Shown: piece by piece, positions 7,992 to 16,561 of the stretch
Position numbering within the stretch: position 1 is the stretch's first letter
How the letters are laid out: the number at the start of each line of letters is the position of its first letter
NCBI RefSeq assembly: GCF_023667495.1
Contig: NZ_JAMOZL010000001.1
Span: forward strand, 62,001-126,000
DNA from: Dyadobacter sp. MSC1_007
Lineage (GTDB): Bacteria > Bacteroidota > Bacteroidia > Cytophagales > Spirosomataceae
DNA: 64,000 nucleotides
Direction of reading: 5' to 3'
Made by a program: the position numbers and the translations under genes
The notes under the pieces: model-generated
Told to the model about the DNA's origin: nothing
What the model saw: only the letters and a program-made list of their open reading frames with translations
The model's database searches: none

Positions 7992-10136
7992 TCATTCCGT
8001 CATAAATCGCCACGTTACATTGCCGACCGTGCTTGGTTTGCCGTTTTCTCCGGTACTGATTGTGCCTTTCAGTTTTCCGTTTGCATCGCGTTCCACATTG
8101 ATATGCCGCCAGGAGAATGCACCTTTTTCATAGGCAAATGACTCGCCGTCATCATCATACAGTTTATAATTGCCATTTTTCTGACCATAATGGCGGATTT
8201 CGAGGTCTGTTTTCTCTCCGGACAGCGGCGCATGCAGTGCAGCGGGCATCATCGGAATAATGCCCCCATCCTTTACAAATACAGGGATTTGGTCCATTCC
8301 GGGACTAATGGTGATTACTTCTCCGTCGCCTGCGAGCTTGCCTGTGTAGAAGTCATACCATTTTCCTTTTGGTAAAATTACCCTACGCGTGGTCTGACCA
8401 GTAAACAGCGGTGCCACCAACAGATATTCACCCGCCATATACTGGTCCTTCACTTCTTTTGTAACGGCTTCCTCGTAAGGATTTTCTTCCAGGTTGGTAG
8501 GCGTTTTTTCTTTTTTCAGGTCAGCACCAAAACCTTCTTCCAGGTTCATTCCACGGAAAGGAGGTGTTCCATTGTAATGATATTTCGCGAATTCGGTGTA
8601 CCAATAGGGCATCATTCGCATTCTTAGCTCGGCCAGAGCCTTAATTTGCGGCGCTACTTCCGGAAAGGTCCAGGGCTGCATCCCGCTCGACCATGCATTG
8701 ATCATCGCCATTGGTGAAAAACATACGGTTTGGAACCGTCGCAGCCACTCTTCGGCAGTTTTGGAAGCGCGAACTTCAGGCGTCCACAACACGCCGGCAT
8801 AACCGCTATTGATAAGGGCGGTTATGAAGTCCTCGTGGCTGTAATTGTCGTTGTAAATGACGTAGGGAAAGGAGGCGCCGCCTGCGTTTGATGCCCGTAC
8901 GAGGCCATAAGTACGTGCATTGTTTCTACGGAACACCTCAAAGCTGTGTTTTTGCACGAGCAGGCCGTAAGTCTGCCGGATTTGTTCGGACGTGTGGCCG
9001 GAAGGAAATGTGGCTACATCTGGCCAGAGGTAAGAGTCAAAACCGTCTACCTCATCAATCTTGTAACCGCTCACACCAATTTTGACATGGTCTTTTTCAA
9101 ATTGGTCGAATAATATTTTTCTGGCCTGTGGCATAGACAAGTCGGGAACGAGGCCATTCCATACCGTGTGCGAGCCGGTAAAGGGCGCTATTTTCTTATA
9201 AATGGATGCGTCAGGCGAAACATACGGGTTAGTCCACAGGTTGACTTTCACCTTCATCTGATCCATTTCTTTCACAAAACTCGCCGGATCGGGGAACCGC
9301 GACTTGTCCCATTCAAATGTACAGGGATAGGATTTGCTCTGCCAGCCCGGTTCGAGGCCGATGAAGTCGAGGGGATAGCCTTTTTCTTCAAATGCCTTCG
9401 CTTCTTCCTTCACCTGGGCGGCCGTGTGCAGGCGATGGACGCGTTGCGTGAAGCCGAGCCCCCAACGCGGGGGCAGGCAACCACCGCCGCTAAGCAAGTT
9501 AAACCGCTCGATTGCATTGATCGGCTTGGGGCCGGCAAATACATATATCTCGATTCCTTCCGCCGGTATCAGCATTTCAACGGCGTCCGAATAGGGGTGG
9601 GCGCTCCAATTTTTGTCAGTATTGCGGTCCATCACCTTCGGCGGGTTCTTAGAGTCTTTTCTCACCCCAGAACCTGCATAGACATCGATATATTTGGCTG
9701 AATTGACAAACACGCCATAACCCAGCGAGGATACATAAAACGGCACCGGCGCATGCGTGCGGCCATTGTCCGACTTTCCATAATGGTCGGCGTGGAGCTG
9801 CATAATCCGGCCGCGTTGGTGTATGGTCTGGAAATTCAGTCCAAAGCCGTAGAGTTGTTCAGCCTTTTCAAGCGGAAAGCGAAGATAGGTTTTACCTTGC
9901 TGAACCCGGAATACGATCTCTTCTTTCGGGATTGGAAACGCCTGTTCGGGCAGCTTGCTCAGTGCCGGGGAAGGCGGCGTTTCTGCGGCTTTGAGCAGGT
10001 CATAAGCATCCGGCTTTCCGGCTGTCCCTTTCCAGACACCCGGGAATATCTCTTTCCAGTTGATCGGCTGAGCGTTAAGCAGCGCCGGGGCCAGCGTTAT
10101 AAACAGCAAGAAAAAGGAACGAAATGGGCTGCGCAT
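7992..10136 (-). CDS. Glycoside hydrolase family 31, exported
   Basis: A 714-residue GH31 enzyme with a signal peptide (FFLLFITLAPALLNAQ). Order: N-terminal beta-sandwich (about 30-215), (beta/alpha)8 barrel (about 220-545), C-terminal sandwiches with WYDFYTGK and VFVKDGGIIPM. The probable nucleophile is Asp361 in YKIDEVDG and the acid/base Asp430 in YNDNYSHEDF. Family activities include alpha-glucosidase, alpha-xylosidase and alpha-galactosidase; the active-site wording is not the common alpha-glucosidase WxDMNE, so I leave the substrate open. It ends convergently against the Nudix gene and is divergent from 10280. Confidence 0.9.
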   Translation of the reverse strand: MRSPFRSFFLLFITLAPALLNAQPINWKEIFPGVWKGTAGKPDAYDLLKAAETPPSPALSKLPEQAFPIPKEEIVFRVQQGKTYLRFPLEKAEQLYGFGLNFQTIHQRGRIMQLHADHYGKSDNGRTHAPVPFYVSSLGYGVFVNSAKYIDVYAGSGVRKDSKNPPKVMDRNTDKNWSAHPYSDAVEMLIPAEGIEIYVFAGPKPINAIERFNLLSGGGCLPPRWGLGFTQRVHRLHTAAQVKEEAKAFEEKGYPLDFIGLEPGWQSKSYPCTFEWDKSRFPDPASFVKEMDQMKVKVNLWTNPYVSPDASIYKKIAPFTGSHTVWNGLVPDLSMPQARKILFDQFEKDHVKIGVSGYKIDEVDGFDSYLWPDVATFPSGHTSEQIRQTYGLLVQKHSFEVFRRNNARTYGLVRASNAGGASFPYVIYNDNYSHEDFITALINSGYAGVLWTPEVRASKTAEEWLRRFQTVCFSPMAMINAWSSGMQPWTFPEVAPQIKALAELRMRMMPYWYTEFAKYHYNGTPPFRGMNLEEGFGADLKKEKTPTNLEENPYEEAVTKEVKDQYMAGEYLLVAPLFTGQTTRRVILPKGKWYDFYTGKLAGDGEVITISPGMDQIPVFVKDGGIIPMMPAALHAPLSGEKTDLEIRHYGQKNGNYKLYDDDGESFAYEKGAFSWRHINVERDANGKLKGTISTGENGKPSTVGNVTWRFMTE

Positions 10137-10279
10137 CGTGGGAATAGGCTTATAGTTCAGTCTTAATAAGAAAAGGGGCCGATTTTATACTAATAGGATA
10201 GATATAAAAAATAAGTCTATTAAATTTGTAGGATAAATAGATTAATAATAAATTTGAGTCCTATTAATCTCCCCTGGCA
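10137..10279. promoter_or_regulatory. Divergent promoter region GH31 / peroxiredoxin-like gene
   Basis: AT-rich gap of 143 bases. It contains two exact TAnnTTTG boxes (10221-10228 and 10249-10256) and an inverted repeat taatagga (10191-10198) / tcctatta (10259-10266) that brackets them and could be an operator. No coding potential seen. Confidence 0.5.
10225..10256 (+). promoter_or_regulatory. Bacteroidota-type promoter for the peroxiredoxin-like gene
   Basis: TTTG at 10225-10228 (-33) and TAAATTTG at 10249-10256 (-7) are separated by 20 bases, matching the major sigma factor pattern TTTG/TAnnTTTG of Bacteroidota. The ATG at 10280 would follow a short leader. Confidence 0.6.
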
Positions 10280-10900
10280 ATGATGTATTACGAAATTGAA
10301 GATGAATCGGGCAATGTTTCAACGTTTAGGTTGAGGCAACGTGTCGCGGACGAACAGGTCGAGCCGCCACAAAAAGGCGAGCTGGCGCCATTGTTCTATC
10401 TTAAAAACGACGAAGGTTTTCCTGTTACCTCGCTGAGCAATGTATCGTATGGCAACGACTCGGGATCGATCATCGAATTAGTGCGTTTCAGGCCGTTGGT
10501 ACTCAGTTTCTATTGCAATTGCTGGGGTAGTTATGCGCCCAAACATCTGGATTCTATCAGGAGGCTTGCACCGCAGGTGGAGGCGCTTGGCGGCCAGTTG
10601 CTCATTCTGACCAATGAACCGCAAAAGGAAATCGGTCGCATTTCAAAAAAACTGTACTCGGATGTCCCTATTTACCATGACAAGAATTTCAATGTAGCCC
10701 GCTCTTATGGCGTGTTTTCTGAAACTTCGCCAGTGTGGGACAGGATCGCTGGCATTTCCGAGGACGTATTTACACCGGCGTTGTTTGTGATCGGTGCCGA
10801 CAGGCGCATTGCTTATTCGTTCGTAGATGAAAACTTTGATCATACCCCGGACGTGAAAGCGATATTAAAAGCAATTTTCGACGGGAAAAGGTCGAAATAG
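10280..10900 (+). CDS. Peroxiredoxin-like (AhpC/TSA fold) protein with displaced cysteines
   Basis: A 206-residue thioredoxin-fold protein: PQKGELAPLFYL is the usual entry to the redoxin domain, RPLVLSFY is the core strand, GGQLLILTNEP and VIGADRRIAYSFVDENF are typical later strands. In peroxiredoxin-like relatives the strand leads to a WCPxC site; here it reads FYCNCWGSYAP, so both cysteines of that motif are replaced by Gly and Ala and two cysteines (79 and 81) sit upstream. No N-terminal signal. It may be a redox protein with an unusual C-x-C site. It has its own promoter and stands alone. Confidence 0.75.
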   Translation: MMYYEIEDESGNVSTFRLRQRVADEQVEPPQKGELAPLFYLKNDEGFPVTSLSNVSYGNDSGSIIELVRFRPLVLSFYCNCWGSYAPKHLDSIRRLAPQVEALGGQLLILTNEPQKEIGRISKKLYSDVPIYHDKNFNVARSYGVFSETSPVWDRIAGISEDVFTPALFVIGADRRIAYSFVDENFDHTPDVKAILKAIFDGKRSK

Positions 10901-10988
10901 AACAGTTTATCAGGCATTACCGTATCAGCTTGGCAGCCATACATTATATTTGGTTCTGCCACTGCTGATACTTTTTGTTTTAAGACTA

Positions 10989-12155
10989 ATGGACATGTTA
11001 TTGAAGAACGGGACCCGGTCCAAACTTCCCCGTGTAGGGACCACTATTTTTACAAGAATGTCGGCACTTGCCGAGGCTCATAAGGCCATTAATTTGGCTC
11101 AGGGCTTTCCCGAATTCGACTGCGCGCCGGATTTGCGGCGACTGGTGGACAAATATGTACGATCAGGCAAGAACCAATATGCACCCATGCCCGGAGTGCT
11201 GCCCTTACGTGAGGTGATCTCACAAAAAGTTTATGAGGCATCGGGTCATGAATATCATCCCGCAGACGAGATTACGATCACCAGCGGTGCCACGGAAGCT
11301 TTGTTTGTGGCCATTAGCACTATTGTTCATCCGGGCGACGAAGTGATTGTTTTTGAACCCGCCTACGACAGCTATGTTCCCGCGATCGAACTCAATGGAG
11401 GCGTGCCGGTATTTGTAACGCTCGATCCGCAATATGAGTCTATTGACTGGGAGCTTGTAGCGTCGCTTGTTACGTCCAAAACACGCGCAATTATCATTAA
11501 TACACCTCATAACCCAACAGGAAATGTCTGGAAAGTGGGTGATCTGCGGCAATTGGCGGTGCTCGCCGAAGCGCATGACTTGCTAGTAATCAGCGATGAA
11601 GTGTATGAGCATATTGTTTTCGACGATCGTGAGCATGTATCTGCCGCGTCATTTCCTTCATTGGCCGAACGGACTTTTCTGTGTGGTTCCTTTGGAAAGA
11701 CTTTCCATACAACCGGCTGGAAGCTAGGCTATTGTCTGGCGCCGTCCTACCTTACCGCTGAGTTCCGGAAAATCCACCAGTTCCTCGTTTTCAGCGTCGT
11801 TACCCCGTTTCAATGGGCTGTTGCCGAATATCTCGCTGAGCCGGAGCATTATCTCCAACTTTCGGAATTTTATCAGCAAAAGCGGGACCTTTTCCTTGAT
11901 GCGATCAGCGGAATCAATTTCATCCTGAGGCCTTCGGAGGGCAGTTTTTTTCAAAATGTCTCTTTTGCAAATCTTTCTGATGAAAATGACCTGGTTTTAG
12001 CGGAACGGCTGACCAGGGAAGCGGGCGTGGCATCCATACCAGTCTCCGCTTTTTATCACAGAGAAACCGACTTTAAGACACTCCGCTTTTGCTTCGCCAA
12101 GCACGATGATACCCTTTTGAAAGCCGCAGGATTGCTGAACAATGTAGTTTGGTAA
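10989..12155 (+). CDS. Methionine aminotransferase (YbdL-type, class I/II PLP)
   Basis: A 388-residue fold-type I aminotransferase. Visible: INLAQGFPEFD at the N-terminus, NQYAPMPGVLPLREVI, the NTPHNPTGNVW stretch, ISDEVYEHIVFD, and the PLP lysine in GSFGKTFHTTGWKLGY. The wording agrees best with YbdL/kynurenine aminotransferase-like enzymes that transaminate methionine, which links it to the methionine genes elsewhere in the window, although it is not in their operon. ATG 10989 was chosen over an upstream TTG at 10950. Confidence 0.88.
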   Translation: MDMLLKNGTRSKLPRVGTTIFTRMSALAEAHKAINLAQGFPEFDCAPDLRRLVDKYVRSGKNQYAPMPGVLPLREVISQKVYEASGHEYHPADEITITSGATEALFVAISTIVHPGDEVIVFEPAYDSYVPAIELNGGVPVFVTLDPQYESIDWELVASLVTSKTRAIIINTPHNPTGNVWKVGDLRQLAVLAEAHDLLVISDEVYEHIVFDDREHVSAASFPSLAERTFLCGSFGKTFHTTGWKLGYCLAPSYLTAEFRKIHQFLVFSVVTPFQWAVAEYLAEPEHYLQLSEFYQQKRDLFLDAISGINFILRPSEGSFFQNVSFANLSDENDLVLAERLTREAGVASIPVSAFYHRETDFKTLRFCFAKHDDTLLKAAGLLNNVVW

Positions 12156-12179
12156 AAGGTAGGGATATTGGAGGAAGGA

Positions 12180-12197
12180 ATACGAAAAAAGTCGTAT
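12180..12197. promoter_or_regulatory. Inverted repeat ahead of the Xre/RES pair
   Basis: Perfect 6-base arms atacga (12180-12185) and tcgtat (12192-12197) with a 6-base A-rich spacer, ending 25 bases before the antitoxin ATG. The right arm overlaps a box tatcttag, one base off TAnnTTTG. Antitoxins of this type usually repress their own promoter, so this is the likely operator (inference). Confidence 0.45.
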
Positions 12198-12222
12198 CTT
12201 AGTGTGACAAAATGCAGCACAC

Positions 12223-12657
12223 ATGAAAGAGATCAAATACAAAATGCCTGAGGAAATCAATCCGTTGCGGATTGCCTCAGAGCCGGAGGTTTTATATGTA
12301 GCCAGGAAGAGGATAGATCTGTTTGCGGGTAGCCATTTCCATGAGCTCGCGGCGAAGCTACTCTTCACGCAGGCTGAATGGGCTGATATTTTACACATCA
12401 GTGACAGGACTTTGCAGCGCTATCTGAAAGAAGAAAAGCCGTTTGAAGGGCTGTACGCGGAGCACCTCCATCAACTGGACAACATGGCCGATCTTGGCCT
12501 GGCGATATTTCCGTCGGCCAAAGCCTTCGACGAGTGGCTTCGCACTCCCAGGATGGTGTTGGGGCAAATGCAGGATTTTTCAACGCTCCGGTCTTTTTGG
12601 GGAGTGAAGCTGATCAGCAATGAGCTTGGCAGGATGGAACACGGGGTGTACATATGA
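12223..12657 (+). CDS. Antitoxin, Xre/MbcA/ParS toxin-binding type
   Basis: A 144-residue protein with an N-terminal helix-turn-helix (LLFTQAEWADILHISDRTLQRYL, split here as LLFTQAEWADILH and ISDRTLQRYL) and a C-terminal DUF2384-like toxin-binding part with AIFPSAKAFDEWLRTPRMVL. This is the standard antitoxin partner of RES-domain toxins. Its TGA overlaps the toxin ATG (ATGA at 12654-12657). Expected to bind and mask the toxin and to repress the operon. Confidence 0.9.
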   Translation: MKEIKYKMPEEINPLRIASEPEVLYVARKRIDLFAGSHFHELAAKLLFTQAEWADILHISDRTLQRYLKEEKPFEGLYAEHLHQLDNMADLGLAIFPSAKAFDEWLRTPRMVLGQMQDFSTLRSFWGVKLISNELGRMEHGVYI

Positions 12658-13121
12658 TGGTGTACCGCCTGGCCTCGAAAGCCTATATTGACGATTTTAC
12701 GGGCACGGGTGCCAAGCTTTTCGGCGGTAGATGGAATCCGGTTGGTTACCCCTGCATTTATACTAGCGAACATTTATCACTCGCACTTCTTGAAAAATAT
12801 GTGCACGCCAACCACAAGGAGAATATGAAGCGCATTGCTTTGCTACGCATTCATGTGCCGGATGATAAAAATCTGGTTTTCGCTACCGATGAAAAACTTC
12901 TCAAAAAGGGCTGGGAAGCTGATATCGGATATTCCCAATGGCTTGGAGAGCAAATATTGTCCGATTTATCGGTGGCAGCATTTACAGTGCCGTCGGCCAT
13001 TATCCCTTCCGAAAGAAATGTAATCCTGAATCCGGCGAGCCGTCATTTCGCAAAAATTGAATTTCTGCCAGCCGTCGACTTTGCTACTGACCTGCGGTTG
13101 CTCGACAAGCTTCTTTCTTAA
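12654..13121 (+). CDS. RES-domain toxin
   Basis: A 155-residue RES-domain protein. The family is named for conserved Arg, Glu and Ser: Arg in MVYRLAS, Gly-rich GGRWNPVGYPCIYTSEHLSLALLE (shown as GGRWNPVG and YTSEHLSLALLE) with the Glu, and Ser in AIIPSERNVILNP. Characterised RES toxins destroy cellular NAD+ by phosphorolysis or hydrolysis and cause growth arrest. Start codon overlaps the antitoxin stop; the second Met one codon later is an equal candidate. Interestingly NAD synthetase (14501) is 1.4 kb away, which is probably chance. Confidence 0.92.
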   Translation: MMVYRLASKAYIDDFTGTGAKLFGGRWNPVGYPCIYTSEHLSLALLEKYVHANHKENMKRIALLRIHVPDDKNLVFATDEKLLKKGWEADIGYSQWLGEQILSDLSVAAFTVPSAIIPSERNVILNPASRHFAKIEFLPAVDFATDLRLLDKLLS

Positions 13122-13127
13122 TATTCC

Positions 13128-14396
13128 TTACTTTTTGAAAAGCAATGCCTTAATCGGTTGAATCCTGGTGATAATGAGGGTCGGGATAAGTAGGATGAGC
13201 GCTGCGATGACGATTGTAACGACATTGACCATCAAAAATATCGGCCAGTCGAACACAATGGGTACGGTATCCATATAATAATTGACAGGATCGAGGGGAA
13301 TGAGCTTGAACTGGTATTGAAGCCAGCAAAGCGACAGTCCGACAATGTTTCCAATGATGATGCCCTGTCGTACCAGATAAAGTCCCACTCGGAAGAACAC
13401 CATTCTGATCTGCCTGTTTGGGCTGCCAAGCGTCTTAAGAAGACCAATTAGCGGAGTGCGTTCCATGATCATGACCAGCAAAATCGAGATCATATTGAAA
13501 CACGCCACAAAAAGAATGAGCGTTAGGAAAACGGCGGTGTTGCGGTCGAGAAGGATGAGCCAATCGAATATTTGGGGGAAAATACTGGTGACTTTTTGAA
13601 GATAAATTCCTGGCGGCAACGTGCGGCGGAGCTTGTTGGTGACCACATCGAGGTTTTGAAAATCTTTCAGATAAATCTCATAGGTCCCTACCGAATCCGG
13701 CCCCCAGCCATTGAGTCGTTGCACCAGACCGATGTCGCCGATAATAAGGTTATTATCGAACTCTTCCATTTCCGTTTCGTAAATACCATTAACGATCAGT
13801 TTCCTTGGCCGGGGTGGGTTTTGAAGCGAATACATGATCACTTCGTCACCGGTTTTTAGTCGAAGCTGCGTTGCGATTTTACGGCTGATCAGGATTTCGG
13901 AAGAGTAGCCATATTTGATCGACGATGAGTCTTTCCGCTCGATGAGCTTGCCTTCGATCAGGCTTTTGCGGAGGGTCTGCCAGTCATAATCTTTACCTAC
14001 ACCCTTCAATATCACTCCCTTAATCTCCTCCGGCGTTTTTAATATGCCGGACTTATGCGCCACAGCCTGCCAGCGCTGGATTTCAGGAATGGTCGGTAAT
14101 GCGTCCGAAACGGGGTTTTTGATGGGTAGCGGCGCTTCTTCGTATGTGTTACCCTGAGAAAATGCATTTACATTGATATGGGCGCCGAAGAGGAATATTT
14201 TCTGCTGAATGGTTTGTTTGAAGCCGAGCAGCACTGCAAAAGCAATGATCCCTACAGCGATCCCGATTGCAATACTGGCAACGCCGATCCGCGAGACCGT
14301 GGCAGAAAATGATCCCGCTTCATTATGGCGTATCCGTTTGGCGATGAAAGAGGGAAATTGCAAGAGGAATCTGTTGGTTAATTTATATGTTGACAA
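13128..14396 (-). CDS. ABC transporter permease, LolC/LolE (FtsX-like) type, TTG start
   Basis: A 422-residue inner-membrane permease: transmembrane segment near 35-60 (IGVASIAIGIAVGIIAFAVLLG), a large periplasmic domain, then three helices around 285-310, 330-365 and 375-410, ending ITRIQPIKALLFKK, as in lipoprotein-releasing LolC/LolE proteins. FIAKRIRHNEAGSFS is the usual amphipathic start. The frame opens only at 14411 and holds no ATG near the start, so TTG 14396 is the likely initiator. No LolD-type ATPase gene is adjacent. Four bases separate its stop from the RES toxin stop (convergent). Confidence 0.88.
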   Translation of the reverse strand: MSTYKLTNRFLLQFPSFIAKRIRHNEAGSFSATVSRIGVASIAIGIAVGIIAFAVLLGFKQTIQQKIFLFGAHINVNAFSQGNTYEEAPLPIKNPVSDALPTIPEIQRWQAVAHKSGILKTPEEIKGVILKGVGKDYDWQTLRKSLIEGKLIERKDSSSIKYGYSSEILISRKIATQLRLKTGDEVIMYSLQNPPRPRKLIVNGIYETEMEEFDNNLIIGDIGLVQRLNGWGPDSVGTYEIYLKDFQNLDVVTNKLRRTLPPGIYLQKVTSIFPQIFDWLILLDRNTAVFLTLILFVACFNMISILLVMIMERTPLIGLLKTLGSPNRQIRMVFFRVGLYLVRQGIIIGNIVGLSLCWLQYQFKLIPLDPVNYYMDTVPIVFDWPIFLMVNVVTIVIAALILLIPTLIITRIQPIKALLFKK

Positions 14397-14500
14397 AAAT
14401 AGGAAAAAACCTTACCGGTACGAAAAAGGCATTTTTTTATTAAGTTGCCGGCCAGGTTCTTTTGTAGGTTGCAGAGGGATTTATCAATATACCGTTTTCC

Positions 14501-16561
14501 ATGCCGTTAATCAAAGTAGCTTCCGGAGTTGTAAACCAGACCCCCATGGCCTGGGATGCGAATACTAAAAATATCATCAATGCCATTGAAGAGGCAAAAA
14601 GGCAGCAAGTGAGCCTGCTTTGCCTGCCCGAACTTTGTATTTCGGGCTATGGCTGTGAGGATTACTTCTTCGCGCCCGATATGGTGGAGCAAGCGCAGCG
14701 TGCATTGCTCGAAATTGTAAGTGAAACCGCGGGGATTATCTTGGCAGTCGGTTTGCCGGTGCGGCACAATGGCAGTTTATACAATGCAGCCTGTCTGATC
14801 GCTAACAAGCAGATTGCAGGTTTTTACTGCAAGCAAAATCTGGCCAATAACGGCATACATTATGAAGCTCGATGGTTTCGGCCGTGGCAGCCGGGCGTGG
14901 TGGAAAGCATTGAGATTAACCAGATGTTTTACCCGATCGGCGATCTTATTTTTGATCTTGCGAGCGGACCGATACAAGGCGGGTCGCACGGTATTAAGGT
15001 CGCATTTGAAATTTGTGAGGACGGCTGGGTTTCGAACCGTCCCGCACGCAGGCATTATGAGCGTGGGGTCGATATTATTCTTAACCCGAGTGCGAGCCAT
15101 TTTGCATTTAACAAATTCCTGACAAGAGAAAAGCTGGTTATAGATGCTTCAAGGGCATTTTCATGCAGTTATATTTATACTAATTTATTGGGTAATGAAG
15201 CGGGTAGGGCTATTTATGATGGTGATGCGATGATCGCTTCTAATGGCGATCTGCTTGCTTCCAGCCCGAGGTTCAGCTATGAAGATTACCTGATCACGAC
15301 CGCGGTCATCGATACAGAATATACGCGGCTTAGCCAGGTACAAAGTAAGATTGCGATCCCGCCCAAGGAACGGACCTGGCGTGTGCCCGCGCGGTTTGAT
15401 TTCCCGGAAATAGAGCCGGTATTGCCACAGATACCCGAAATAGAGCCTTTTGAAAAAGGAGGTGCGTTAAAAGAAGAGGAATTTGCCAGGGCGGAATGTC
15501 TTGCTTTGTTCGATTATCTGCGAAAAAGCAGGTCGAACGGTTTTACGATCTCGCTCTCGGGTGGTGCGGATTCATGTGCGTGCACGGCCTTGTGCGGGTT
15601 GATGATCAGGCTGGCCGATGAAAGCATCGGAATGGAACGGTTCAAGCAGAAGCTGTCTTATATTAAAGATATTCAGGATGCGAAAACGGAGGAAGACCTT
15701 GCATTGGTTTTAATCCATAATATTTACCAGGGAACGGAAAACAGCTCAAACGACACCCTCGAATCGGCGCAGTCTCTTGCTGAATCCATTGGTTCGACTT
15801 TCTATAATATCAATATCAATGGTCTGGTAGAAACTTACAAAGGTTTGATTGAAGATCAGATTGGCCGGAAGCTTACGTGGGAGCAGGATGATATTGCCTT
15901 GCAGAACATTCAGGCGAGGGTCCGGGCCCCGGGCGTTTGGTTATTGACCAACTTATCCAACCATTTGTTGCTCGCGACTTCCAACAGGTCCGAGGCAGCT
16001 GTGGGTTACGCGACGATGGATGGCGATACTTCGGGCAGCATCAGCCCGCTGGCTGGAATCGATAAGCATTATTTGCGGCAATGGCTCCGCTGGCTGGAAA
16101 CAGTGGGTTGCGAGGTCAAAGGAAAGCATATCCGCATTGAAGGGCTGAAAAAAGTGAACAGCCTGCAACCGACGGCGGAGCTCCGGCCGCTCGCGCAAAC
16201 GCAAACCGATGAAGCCGACCTGATGCCTTACGAGTTCCTGAATCATCTGGAAAGTTTGGCGATCCGCGATAAAAAATCGCCGCTGGAATCGTACCGGCAT
16301 TTGTTTGTCCGATATAAAGATGTTTATACTTCGGAGCAGCTGCTTGGCTGGACAGAGCGGTTTTTCAAGCTTTGGAGCCGTAATCAATGGAAACGTGAGC
16401 GGTATGCGCCTTCGTTTCATCTCGACGACCATAATCTGGATCCGCGGTCATGGTGCAGGTTCCCAATCCTGTCCGGAGGTTTTGAGAAAGAGTTGGCGGA
16501 ATTGAAAGCTTATGTGAACGGCGCTGCTATGCAGAATGGACGAAAAAGGATCGGGTTTTAG
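14501..16561 (+). CDS. nadE: Glutamine-dependent NAD+ synthetase
   Basis: A 686-residue two-domain enzyme that amidates deamido-NAD+ to NAD+ using glutamine. The N-terminal nitrilase-like glutaminase has its Glu in LPELCISGYG, Lys in YCKQNLANNG and Cys in FEICEDGW. The C-terminal synthetase domain shows the PP-loop SLSGGADS and later LLATSNRSEAAVGYATMDGD. Full length for the long bacterial form. Divergent from the LolC/E gene; its TAG overlaps the stop of the STN-domain gene by three bases (16559-16560 shared). Confidence 0.96.
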   Translation: MPLIKVASGVVNQTPMAWDANTKNIINAIEEAKRQQVSLLCLPELCISGYGCEDYFFAPDMVEQAQRALLEIVSETAGIILAVGLPVRHNGSLYNAACLIANKQIAGFYCKQNLANNGIHYEARWFRPWQPGVVESIEINQMFYPIGDLIFDLASGPIQGGSHGIKVAFEICEDGWVSNRPARRHYERGVDIILNPSASHFAFNKFLTREKLVIDASRAFSCSYIYTNLLGNEAGRAIYDGDAMIASNGDLLASSPRFSYEDYLITTAVIDTEYTRLSQVQSKIAIPPKERTWRVPARFDFPEIEPVLPQIPEIEPFEKGGALKEEEFARAECLALFDYLRKSRSNGFTISLSGGADSCACTALCGLMIRLADESIGMERFKQKLSYIKDIQDAKTEEDLALVLIHNIYQGTENSSNDTLESAQSLAESIGSTFYNININGLVETYKGLIEDQIGRKLTWEQDDIALQNIQARVRAPGVWLLTNLSNHLLLATSNRSEAAVGYATMDGDTSGSISPLAGIDKHYLRQWLRWLETVGCEVKGKHIRIEGLKKVNSLQPTAELRPLAQTQTDEADLMPYEFLNHLESLAIRDKKSPLESYRHLFVRYKDVYTSEQLLGWTERFFKLWSRNQWKRERYAPSFHLDDHNLDPRSWCRFPILSGGFEKELAELKAYVNGAAMQNGRKRIGF

